DNA of 64,000 nt from positions 62,001 to 126,000 of the forward strand of contig SCSG01000013.1 in the NCBI GenBank assembly GCA_004322135.1, written 5' to 3'. Numbering within the stretch: the first letter of the stretch is position 1; each line of letters starts with the position of its first letter. This document shows, piece by piece, positions 32,566-40,856 of the stretch. Origin of the DNA: Burkholderiaceae bacterium (GTDB lineage Bacteria > Pseudomonadota > Gammaproteobacteria > Burkholderiales > Burkholderiaceae_B). The notes under the pieces are model-generated. The model had not been told where the DNA came from and searched no databases. It saw only the letters and a program-made list of their open reading frames with translations. The translations under genes were made by a program, and so were the position numbers.

Positions 32566-33612
32566 ATGCCCACATCCTCGCACACTCAGAACCTGTCGGA
32601 CTTCGTGGCCGGGTTGCCCAAAGCCGAGCTGCACCTGCACATCGAAGGCACGCTCGAACCAGACCTTATCTTCAAGCTGGCTCAACGCAACCATATCGAA
32701 CTTCCCTATTCTTCTGAAGAGGCACTACGCAGCGCCTACGCCTTCACCGACCTGCAGTCATTTCTCGACCTGTACTACGCCGGCGCAAGCGTGCTTATTA
32801 CAGAGCAGGACTTCTACGACCTGACCACTGCCTACCTGAAGCACGCACACTATGACGGCGTGCGCCACGCAGAGATCATGTTCGACCCGCAAACCCACAC
32901 CGCACGCGGCATTTCCATGGCAACGGTGTTCGCAGGCATTGTCCGCGCACTGCGCGATGCGCACAAAGCCACGGGCATGACCTCGTACCTGCTGTTGAGC
33001 TTCCTGCGGCACCTGTCCGAGCAGGATGCGTTCGACACGCTGGAGGCTGCACTGCCGCTGCGCGACCAATACAGGGACGTCTGGATAGGTATTGGCCTTG
33101 ATTCCTCGGAGCGTGGCAACCCACCCGAAAAATTCGCACGTATATACACCCGCTGCAAGGAGCTGGGCTTTCGCCTGGTGGCCCATGCGGGCGAAGAAGG
33201 GCCGCCTTCCTACGTGCGCGATGCACTGGACTTGCTGCACGTGGAACGCATAGACCACGGCATACGTGCCGAGGAAGACCCAGCGCTACTGCGGCGCCTT
33301 ATTGCGCACCAAACACCCCTCACCGTTTGCCCATTGTCCAACTTGAAATTGCACGTCGTCGAGGATCTGCGTCAGCACAACCTTGCCCGGCTACTGCGTC
33401 AAGGCGCCCTGGTCACGGTCAATTCCGACGACCCCGCCTACTTCGGAGGATACGTGGCGAAGAACTATACAGAGTGCGCGCGGGCGTTGGACCTGTCTCG
33501 CGAGGAATTGACAGCGCTTGCGCGCAACAGCATTACCGCGTCGTTCCTGCCTGAAGAGCAAAAGCGCAAGCTGCTTGATGAAATAAGCGCCTACGCGGAA
33601 GGTTTGATATAA
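32566..33612 (+). CDS. add: Adenosine deaminase
   Basis: LPKAELHLHIEGTLEPDLIF, HAGEEGPPSYVRDALDLLHVERIDHGIRA, VNSDDPAYFGGYV. Confidence 0.95.
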   Translation: MPTSSHTQNLSDFVAGLPKAELHLHIEGTLEPDLIFKLAQRNHIELPYSSEEALRSAYAFTDLQSFLDLYYAGASVLITEQDFYDLTTAYLKHAHYDGVRHAEIMFDPQTHTARGISMATVFAGIVRALRDAHKATGMTSYLLLSFLRHLSEQDAFDTLEAALPLRDQYRDVWIGIGLDSSERGNPPEKFARIYTRCKELGFRLVAHAGEEGPPSYVRDALDLLHVERIDHGIRAEEDPALLRRLIAHQTPLTVCPLSNLKLHVVEDLRQHNLARLLRQGALVTVNSDDPAYFGGYVAKNYTECARALDLSREELTALARNSITASFLPEEQKRKLLDEISAYAEGLI

Positions 33613-33643
33613 AAATACGGCCTGCTTTAAGGCGCCAGACGCA

Positions 33644-33669
33644 AAGAAGCCGCCTCGCGGCGGCTTCTT
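33644..33669. terminator. Bidirectional hairpin terminator between add and csp
   Basis: AAGAAGCCGCC-TCGC-GGCGGCTTCTT perfect stem, convergent genes. Confidence 0.8.
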
Positions 33670-33682
33670 CCAAGCTGATCAG

Positions 33683-33895
33683 TTATTGAATAACTTGAAT
33701 GGACTTGGCCTGAGGGCCTTTTTGGCCTTCGGAAGGCACGTAGGAAACACGCTGATTTTCTTCGAGCGATTTAAATCCGGTGCCGATGATGTCGGTGTGG
33801 TGGGCAAAGAGGTCTTTGCCGCCTGATTCAGGTTTGATAAAGCCGTAGCCTTTCTCGTTGTTGAACCATTTGACAATACCAGTTTCTGTTTGCAT
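33683..33895 (-). CDS. Cold-shock protein (Csp family)
   Basis: [39 protein letters not shown] motifs. Confidence 0.96.
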   Translation of the reverse strand: MQTETGIVKWFNNEKGYGFIKPESGGKDLFAHHTDIIGTGFKSLEENQRVSYVPSEGQKGPQAKSIQVIQ

Positions 33896-34076
33896 TCTTT
33901 TGCAATCCTTCATAATTAAGAGCAACATGCTCCATGGTACAGACTCTCAAGGAGAAGAAATAAGAGCAAAAAAGTACTGATTACTGGTACTGGCTTGTAC
34001 AAACGTCAACAAACTTGAAAATCTGGTTTTTCATAGTATGAATTAACTCAGCAAAAGTCAATTTATTTGTAAAGCC

Positions 34077-34640
34077 ATGCCCAATAAACTAAAAAAGCTG
34101 CCCCGGAACTTCTTTAACCGCAGCACCATTCTGGTCGCCCACGAGATCCTGGGCACGTTCCTGGTGCACACCGTCGAAGGCGAACAACGTATCGGACGCG
34201 TTGTCGAAGTCGAGGCCTACCTTGGGCCCACTGACCTCGCAGCCCACACTTCCAAAGGCCTCACCCACCGCACGCGCGCCATGTTCGGTCCGCCCGGACA
34301 CGCCTATGTTTACTTGGTTTACGGCATGCACACGTGCATGAATGTCGTCACCGAACCCGAGGGTACAGGAACTGCCATCCTGCTGCGCGCCCTCGAACCC
34401 GTACAGAACGTACCTGCCAAGACCAGTGGCCCGGCGCTGCTGTGCAAGGCCATGGGCATCACCCTGGCGGACTACGGCCGCGACCTGTGCGGCGACGATT
34501 TCCACTTCGCCATGGATCCTTCGGCCGAACCGATAAGTGTTGTAGAACGCCCACGCATCGGCGTCGACTACGCGGGCGAATGGGCACAAAAGCCGTTGCG
34601 GTTCTACGTGGAAGGCAATAAGTACATTTCGAAGAAGTAA
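34077..34640 (+). CDS. DNA-3-methyladenine glycosylase (AAG/Mpg family)
   Basis: RVVEVEAYLGPTDLAAHTSKGLTHRTRAMFGPPGHAYVYLVYGMHTCMNVV. Confidence 0.95.
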   Translation: MPNKLKKLPRNFFNRSTILVAHEILGTFLVHTVEGEQRIGRVVEVEAYLGPTDLAAHTSKGLTHRTRAMFGPPGHAYVYLVYGMHTCMNVVTEPEGTGTAILLRALEPVQNVPAKTSGPALLCKAMGITLADYGRDLCGDDFHFAMDPSAEPISVVERPRIGVDYAGEWAQKPLRFYVEGNKYISKK

Positions 34641-34726
34641 GGGGGCGGACGACAAGCTTGGCGAGGTAGGCCCAGGATCTGGGCCCGAAAGCATCGTCCG
34701 GCTGAATTTGCCCAGGCAGGACGGAT

Positions 34727-34867
34727 TCACCGCAGCAGCACCAGCCTGGGAACCGCCCGCTCGTCGCAGCAAAGCACAGCGTTCTGCCGATACTGGTTGC
34801 CCAATGCCGCCGCCCGTTCCGCATCCAGCCCCAGTACCAGAAAGCTCGACTCGCCCGGCCAGGAGCC
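34727..34867 (-). pseudogene. C-terminal remnant of a DUF3293-like gene (paralog of 35886-36305)
   Basis: Minus strand decodes GSWPGESSFLVLGLDAERAAALGNQYRQNAVLCCDERAVPRLVLLR-stop, near-identical to the C-terminus of the ORF at 35886-36305. Confidence 0.8.
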
Positions 34868-34903
34868 CATAGGATCAGCTAATTCTGAAGCCGCAGACGA
34901 GAA

Positions 34904-35632
34904 TCAATCGCGTCCGGCTTCGATGATGGCCTGCGCCAGGCGTTTGGGATTGCTGAACCAGGATTCGTGGCTGCCCGGGCATTCAACCAGCCGAAACAGA
35001 CCCAGCCTTTCAGACAAGCGTGGATGCCATGGCAGGCTGTGTGGCAGTGCAGTATCCTGCTGGCAATTGACATAGGACTTTCCCACGACCAGTTCGGCCA
35101 AAGGCTTTTTCAGCGAAATCGGGTCGGTGAAAGTGCGGTATGGATGGGGGTTGAGCTTGGCATAGCTGGACTGCGCCAGAGCAAGGTCCGCATCATTGAT
35201 AAAAGCCTCGCGCCAGACCTCGAACGGCAGCGTTACCGCATTTTTCTGGGCAGCCGCCACCGCGTCGAACATCGTCACATAATGGGGCGGCACCATATCG
35301 TTCAGGCACTGACCATCAAGCGGCACGAAGGCGTTTACGTAAACCAGCCGCTTCAGCCGGGAAAGAATACGGTCTGCCACACCAGAAATGACCATGCCGC
35401 CGTAACTATGGCCCACCAGGCGAACATCGTTCAAATTGCTCGACTCGATATAAGCAGCCACACTGGCGATAGCCTCTTCGAGGCCGCTGGTATTGCGATC
35501 GTCATCTTCGCGGTTGCCGGCAACCGTCGGACAATACACGGTGTGCCCCGCCGAACGTATGTGTTCTGCTACTGGCTCAATCTCGGCACCGGTATGCCAG
35601 GCACCATGGACAATCACGTAAGTATCTGCCAT
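34904..35632 (-). CDS. Alpha/beta hydrolase
   Basis: YVIVHGAWHTGAEIEPVAEHI; LVGHSYGGMVISGVA nucleophile elbow. Confidence 0.9.
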   Translation of the reverse strand: MADTYVIVHGAWHTGAEIEPVAEHIRSAGHTVYCPTVAGNREDDDRNTSGLEEAIASVAAYIESSNLNDVRLVGHSYGGMVISGVADRILSRLKRLVYVNAFVPLDGQCLNDMVPPHYVTMFDAVAAAQKNAVTLPFEVWREAFINDADLALAQSSYAKLNPHPYRTFTDPISLKKPLAELVVGKSYVNCQQDTALPHSLPWHPRLSERLGLFRLVECPGSHESWFSNPKRLAQAIIEAGRD

Positions 35633-35885
35633 ACATTTTCCTTTGAACGGCCCCAGAATCCCCGTCCAAATCAGTGTATAGCCAAACCCCGCAAGCCTGA
35701 ACAGGGCTTACCCTTATCGGCACTATCGCGACCAGCCCGTCGCAGCACCAAGCCAAAGTGCCGGCGCGGCGGTTCCGGGGCGAGCTCGGCATAATGGCGG
35801 CAACCGCCTTGCATGTGGCCGGTTTGTACCGGCAGGCACGAGTCTCTTCACTGACGATGCGTTACCCGCCTTGCCCCCAGCAATT

Positions 35886-36305
35886 TCATCGTAAAAACAC
35901 CAGCCTGGGAACCGCCTTCTCATCACAGCAAAGCACAGCGTTCTGTTCATGTTGATTGCCCAGCGTCCTGGCCTGGTCCTCATCCAGCCCCAACACCAGG
36001 AAACTCGGCTCGCCTAGCCAGGAGCCGGAGGGATCTATCCCCACCCCGGGGAAAAAGACTGCCCCGCGAGCATTCAGCTCTGCAGCCAATTGCCGCTGGT
36101 GCAAGACGTTGAGCGCAGCATCGACCTGCCTGCCAAATGGATTGCAGGCCGTAATGTAGGCGCTGCAGACAACGCCGTACTGCGCATGAAGGCTGGCCAA
36201 AGGTACACTGGCGTGACCAACGCGCAAGATAAAAGGCGGCTGCGCCTGAACCCGATATTCGGATGCGCGATAGGCCTTCAGCAACGCGGGATCAATGGCA
36301 GTCAT
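35886..36305 (-). CDS. DUF3293-like protein
   Basis: Conserved hypothetical 139 aa: AYITACNPFG...GSWLGEPSFLVLGLDEDQARTLG. Confidence 0.72.
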   Translation of the reverse strand: MTAIDPALLKAYRASEYRVQAQPPFILRVGHASVPLASLHAQYGVVCSAYITACNPFGRQVDAALNVLHQRQLAAELNARGAVFFPGVGIDPSGSWLGEPSFLVLGLDEDQARTLGNQHEQNAVLCCDEKAVPRLVFLR

Positions 36306-36410
36306 CCATTTTCAGCTTAAACAGTAGTAGAAACAACCAGAGGCCTGGCAGGAAGAGCCCACTTTCAACAGGACAAGATAAAAGGGCCCCGTCTGGAGGC
36401 CCTTTCAAAA

Positions 36411-36460
36411 TGGTGCGGCCGGCAGGAATCGAACCCACTACCCCTTGGTTCGTAGCCAAG
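36411..36460 (-). repeat. Partial duplicate of the 3' half of tRNA-Arg (candidate att site)
   Basis: 50 nt match to 38247-38296 with two visible mismatches; homology ends just after the anticodon arm. Confidence 0.85.
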
Positions 36461-36722
36461 ATATTACTCTTAACATATTGATTTATAAAGAGGTTTAACT
36501 GTGCGTTCGCTGCCATTTTCGTACGGTTTTGTGCAGTTTAGCACTGGTTAACCACCCAAAATTTACCCAAGGACTGGCGCGCCATGGGCGGATCGCGATG
36601 CACAAGCCCATCAAGGGAATCAGGCGGCATGGAGATGGGCTGGTGGTATACGATCAGGTGACCGAGATCAACTTGCAGCTCGATTTGTTTGCAGCATAAA
36701 TAAAACTCAATCGAGAACCTTC

Positions 36723-37085
36723 ATGCCTCCGACATTTATAGACGCTCCCATTCACGTGCTAGCTGTGCTAATGGGATGGATGTCCTCGTGGCCAGCAACA
36801 CTGAGTGGCGTGGTAATCGGTTCGCTGTTCACTCTGATAGGAATAACTATCACAAATCGTAATAATATTAAAAATCTGTACATACAGCTCAATCACGATC
36901 GAGAACAAAAAAACAAAGAACGAATTCTTTCAATGCGTCGAGACGTTTACCTCGAAGCCGCAGAAGCTATTGCCGCCGCACAGAGCGCCATTATCGGATA
37001 TGGTGACCTATCTGCCGGGCATAAACACCTGATGGATAGATTTAGTACTAAGAGCGATAAAATCGCTAAAGTACACATTATCTAA
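36723..37085 (+). CDS. Small hypothetical membrane protein
   Basis: N-terminal TM (WPATLSGVVIGSLFTLIGITI) then charged helix; terminator-like CCCGCTCCGGCGGGTTTTT follows. Confidence 0.5.
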   Translation: MPPTFIDAPIHVLAVLMGWMSSWPATLSGVVIGSLFTLIGITITNRNNIKNLYIQLNHDREQKNKERILSMRRDVYLEAAEAIAAAQSAIIGYGDLSAGHKHLMDRFSTKSDKIAKVHII

Positions 37086-37106
37086 AAGCCCGGCTAAAAG
37101 TCACCA

Positions 37107-37126
37107 CCCGCTCCGGCGGGTTTTTC
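37107..37126 (+). terminator. Intrinsic terminator in mini-island
   Basis: ACCCGC-TCC-GGCGGGTTTTT hairpin plus T-run. Confidence 0.65.
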
Positions 37127-37143
37127 TTTGCCATCAACATTCA

Positions 37144-37473
37144 TTACAGACCCGGGGAAACCTTACCGCTTAGCGCAAGGGACGCTCGCAGCGTGTCATT
37201 GATCCGGGTCTGCCAGCCGTCGCCACTAGCACGCAGCGCAGCCAGTACATCCGCATCCAGACGGATTTTGACAGCTTCCTTCCTTGTCGCCTGCCTGCTA
37301 CCCAGCGGCCGTCCGCGTCGACGTGCGACGATCTGCTCCGGGGTGTGCACCTTGGCATACTTGCCAGCCTTAGCCTCGGCCAGCGATTCGCGTAGACCAG
37401 GTAATGGCCGTCCTGCATCAGCCTCAACGGCTGCGGCGACCTTGTTCACATCAAGCTTATTCAGTGTCTTCAT
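37144..37473 (-). CDS. BrnA-like antitoxin
   Basis: C-terminus VKIRLDADVLAALRASGDGWQTRINDTLRASL resembles BrnA_antitoxin domain; overlaps upstream toxin gene by 4 nt. Confidence 0.75.
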   Translation of the reverse strand: MKTLNKLDVNKVAAAVEADAGRPLPGLRESLAEAKAGKYAKVHTPEQIVARRRGRPLGSRQATRKEAVKIRLDADVLAALRASGDGWQTRINDTLRASLALSGKVSPGL

Positions 37474-37775
37474 GATTTCCTCCGTGTGCGCTTGATTTCC
37501 GTGGCCGAAACGGTCTCACGTACAGCCTTGGCATACACCATAAGAAGCAGCACCACCTGGTCATCGACCAGATGGAAATAAATAACTCGCGCCCCACCGC
37601 TCTTGCCACCGCCGGCACGCTTCCACCGCACCTTGCGGGCGCCTTCGGCGCCCTTGATGACGTCGCCAGCGTCGGGATTAGCGGCGATCCAGTCGATGAA
37701 TGCCTCGCGCTCGTCTTCGCTCCAGACCGCATCGGCCTGCTTCTGAAATGTGGGAGTTTCAATAACGGTGCGCAT
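37470..37775 (-). CDS. RelE/HigB-like type II toxin
   Basis: MRTVIETPTFQKQADAVWSEDEREAFIDWIAANPDAGDVIKGAEGARKVRWKRAGGGKSGGARVIYFHL. Confidence 0.85.
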   Translation of the reverse strand: MRTVIETPTFQKQADAVWSEDEREAFIDWIAANPDAGDVIKGAEGARKVRWKRAGGGKSGGARVIYFHLVDDQVVLLLMVYAKAVRETVSATEIKRTRRKS

Positions 37776-38246
37776 GAATTAAATGTACACCCAAACAAAT
37801 AAAGAAGCAACCAGAAAGACTGCCGAAATATTTCCCTCTTTGTCCGCTCGTCCCGAGTAAGGTGTCTGCCGCTGCACCCGGGTCATTCCCTACTCCATTG
37901 CAATCTTCGCGCATTCTCACGCACTTACGAAACCTTTCCACAAGTTATCCACTCGTAACGACTTGTACTGTATTTTCATGCAGCTATTATTACGGTGTCC
38001 ACCCATTGATTTTGTGAAAAAAGGCAGCGGCATGGCAGATTGCAATGACGAAACGACAAACAAACACACAGAAAGCGTTTCTTTTGCGCTGTCCCGCATG
38101 CGCAGACTCGAAAGCCATCCGCGCGCAGTACCAGACCGGGCAAGCGGCCAGACAGGCAATTACCCAAAATTTACCCACGCAAAGAAAAACCGCCTGAGGC
38201 CGGACGCCCTAAGCGGTTTTAACTCATTGATTCAACAAGGAAATTC

Positions 38247-38323
38247 TGGTGCGGCTGGCAGGAATCGAACCCACGACCCCTTGGTTCGTAGCCAAGTACT
38301 CTATCCAGCTGAGCTACAGCCGC
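38247..38323 (-). tRNA. tRNA-Arg(ACG)
   Basis: GCGGCTGTAGCTCAGCTGG..., anticodon loop CTACGAA, GGTTCGAATCC-type T-arm, encoded CCA. Confidence 0.95.
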
Positions 38324-38542
38324 GTTATTTGAAGAGGCATAACTATAACATAACTCTTTTTGACTGTCGCGCAGCGAAAAAGGCGCTGTTGGCGCAACGT
38401 GAGAATGTCCGGGCGAACATTTCCACTTTGGCTTGACAGCAGCAAAAAAGGCCCTAAACAGGCTACGCTGCGCACCTGGCACAGCGCATGGAATAAACTC
38501 ATTCACGGCACCAACGTTCAATAAAGCCACAGGAAATCACCG

Positions 38543-39472
38543 ATGCACACAACGCCCGCCGCATTTTCATACGACTACGTTCGAGTCGAATCCGTTGTGT
38601 CCGACTATGTTCCGCAGTGGCGCAGAATGGACTTCGACGCCATTGTTGCCATAGCGCGCGGCGGACTGGTGCCGGCAGTCATGGCTTCAACAGCGCTGGG
38701 ACTACCACTGCTGGCGCTTGCCTACGAACGACGCTCGCGCCAGGTATCGTGGTTTACCGCCCAGACTCCACCACATGACGCGCACGTTCTTCTTGTTGAA
38801 GATATCGCCGGCCGAGGCACCACCCTGCAGGACTGCCACGCGTTTTTAACGGCCCAAGGGCACAAGATCCACATTTTCACCCTGGCACACGATGCCGAAT
38901 CGCGCCTGCAGCCCGATTTTGGCCCGGAGATCCCGCCGGGCTGGCGCGCCTGGTTTCCGTGGGAACGCGAATCCGTCACACCGGCTTTTGCCGCGACAAA
39001 CAACAGCCCCGACAGGCCAGAATATGAATACGCCTCGTGGGCCATCGACCTTGACGGCATTCTGCTGCCGGACCTGCCGGTCGACCAATACGAGAGCGAT
39101 CTGGCCGGGACCCTGGCACAACGCGACAAATTGCCGCCCAACTCCCTCTTGCCTGACCGGGACCTGACTACACTGACCATCATCACCGGTCGCCCCGAAA
39201 AAGACAGGGACCGGACCCAGAGCTGGCTGGATCGGCACGGCTTTCACGGCCCGTTAGTCATGCGGGACGCTTCCCGGTACACGGCCGCCCAAACGGCGCA
39301 GCACAAGGCGGAAGCCATTGTCGCGCGCGGTCACACACACTTTATCGAAAGTGATGCCATCCAGGCCCTGGAAATTGCCCGGCGGGTCACTGTGGCGCGC
39401 ATCTTCTGGTGGAACGGTACAACCGCCCTATCGATCTACGCCAATGAGGCACCGAGGCTCACGTTGGTCTAA
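38543..39472 (+). CDS. Phosphoribosyltransferase domain fused to HAD-like C-terminal domain
   Basis: PRPP-type VLLVEDIAGRGTTLQDC and DAIVAIARGGLVPAVMAS; C-terminal WAIDLDGILLPDLP and LTIITGRPEKDR. Confidence 0.75.
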   Translation: MHTTPAAFSYDYVRVESVVSDYVPQWRRMDFDAIVAIARGGLVPAVMASTALGLPLLALAYERRSRQVSWFTAQTPPHDAHVLLVEDIAGRGTTLQDCHAFLTAQGHKIHIFTLAHDAESRLQPDFGPEIPPGWRAWFPWERESVTPAFAATNNSPDRPEYEYASWAIDLDGILLPDLPVDQYESDLAGTLAQRDKLPPNSLLPDRDLTTLTIITGRPEKDRDRTQSWLDRHGFHGPLVMRDASRYTAAQTAQHKAEAIVARGHTHFIESDAIQALEIARRVTVARIFWWNGTTALSIYANEAPRLTLV

Positions 39473-39582
39473 AAACATCACCCGGATTTTGTATATGATT
39501 GATAAAGTTACCCGCCAGGCCAGAGCCAGCACTCTCACCATGGCGCGTCCATAATACATACACCGAAAATCGGGAGATCAGA

Positions 39583-40743
39583 TTGACCCAGTTATCGAAA
39601 ATCACGTGCGTGGAAGACCTGCGCCGCGTGGCCAAGCGGCGCATTCCGCGAATGTTCTACGACTACGCCGACTCGGGTGCCTGGACCGAGGGCACGTATC
39701 GCTCCAATGAAGCGGACTTCCAGAAGCTTAAATTCCGACAGCGCGTGGCCGTGAATATAGAAAAGCGCAGTTTGAAATGCCGCATGATAGGTATCGACGT
39801 CGCCATGCCGGTGGCAATCGCACCTACGGGCCTGACAGGCATGATGCACGCCGACGGCGAAATCCTTGGTGCGAAGGCAGCCGAGAAATTCGGCATTCCA
39901 TTCACACTTTCCACGATGAGCATCTGCTCGATTGAAGACATTGCGGCGAACACGACGCGGCCATTCTGGTTCCAGCTGTACGTCATGCGCGATAAAGACT
40001 ATATGGAGCGTCTCATCAATCGCGCCAAGGCCGCAAACTGCTCGGCGCTGGTGGTTACGCTTGACCTGCAAGTACTGGGCCAGCGCAACAAGGACATAAA
40101 AAACGGCCTCAGCACGCCACCCAAGCCGACACTGGTCAACATTCTGAACCTGCTCACCAAGCCGCACTGGTGCCTGGGCATGGCGGGAACCAAACGCCGC
40201 ACCTTCGGCAATATCGTCGGCCACGCCAAGAATGTCAGCGACACCTCTTCGCTGGCTGCGTGGACCAATGAACAGTTCGACCCGACGTTGAATTGGAACG
40301 ACATCGAGTGGATCAAGAAACTATGGGGCGGCAAAATCATTCTGAAAGGCATCCTGGATGCTGAAGATGCCCGCCACGCGGTCGATACGGGCGCAGACGC
40401 ACTGATTGTCTCGAACCATGGTGGCCGGCAACTCGATGGCGCGCCCTCGTCAATAAGCGCCCTGCCTCACATTGCGCAAGCAGTCGGCAACGACATTGAA
40501 GTCTGGGTCGACGGCGGAATCCGTTCGGGTCAGGACGTTCTGCGCGCCGTCGCGCTGGGTGCGAAGGGCACACTGATTGGCCGCTCATTCCTGTACGCAC
40601 TGGGCGCCTTTGGCGAGGCAGGCGTGACGCGCTGCCTGGAGCTCATTGCCAAAGAACTGGACGTAACCATGGCCTTCTGCGGTCGTACAGCCCTTCAGGA
40701 CGTCGACCGCTCCATTCTTCTGCGACCCGATTTGTTTGACTGA
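39583..40743 (+). CDS. FMN-dependent alpha-hydroxy-acid oxidase/dehydrogenase (L-lactate dehydrogenase-like)
   Basis: RRVAKRRIPRMFYDYADSGAWTE; DALIVSNHGGRQLDGAPSSISALP; probable TTG start at 39583. Confidence 0.88.
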   Translation: MTQLSKITCVEDLRRVAKRRIPRMFYDYADSGAWTEGTYRSNEADFQKLKFRQRVAVNIEKRSLKCRMIGIDVAMPVAIAPTGLTGMMHADGEILGAKAAEKFGIPFTLSTMSICSIEDIAANTTRPFWFQLYVMRDKDYMERLINRAKAANCSALVVTLDLQVLGQRNKDIKNGLSTPPKPTLVNILNLLTKPHWCLGMAGTKRRTFGNIVGHAKNVSDTSSLAAWTNEQFDPTLNWNDIEWIKKLWGGKIILKGILDAEDARHAVDTGADALIVSNHGGRQLDGAPSSISALPHIAQAVGNDIEVWVDGGIRSGQDVLRAVALGAKGTLIGRSFLYALGAFGEAGVTRCLELIAKELDVTMAFCGRTALQDVDRSILLRPDLFD

Positions 40744-40856
40744 CCCCCCACAGCAATAAGACTTGCAACGTAGAAAACATTCTCCCGAAGAAGCAATGCC
40801 CACCCAACTTATTGTGCAAAACTCCCTAGTGAGCAATCCTACCCCGGAGAAGCCCC

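Noticed and set aside
33644-33669. Possible small RNA or riboswitch stem between add and csp
   Set aside because: Perfect short-loop stem between convergent genes is explained by a bidirectional terminator.
36390-36410. AAAGGGCCCCGTCTGGAGGCCCTTT hairpin next to the tRNA fragment as a novel element
   Set aside because: Most simply the original downstream terminator of tRNA-Arg left outside the island after integration.
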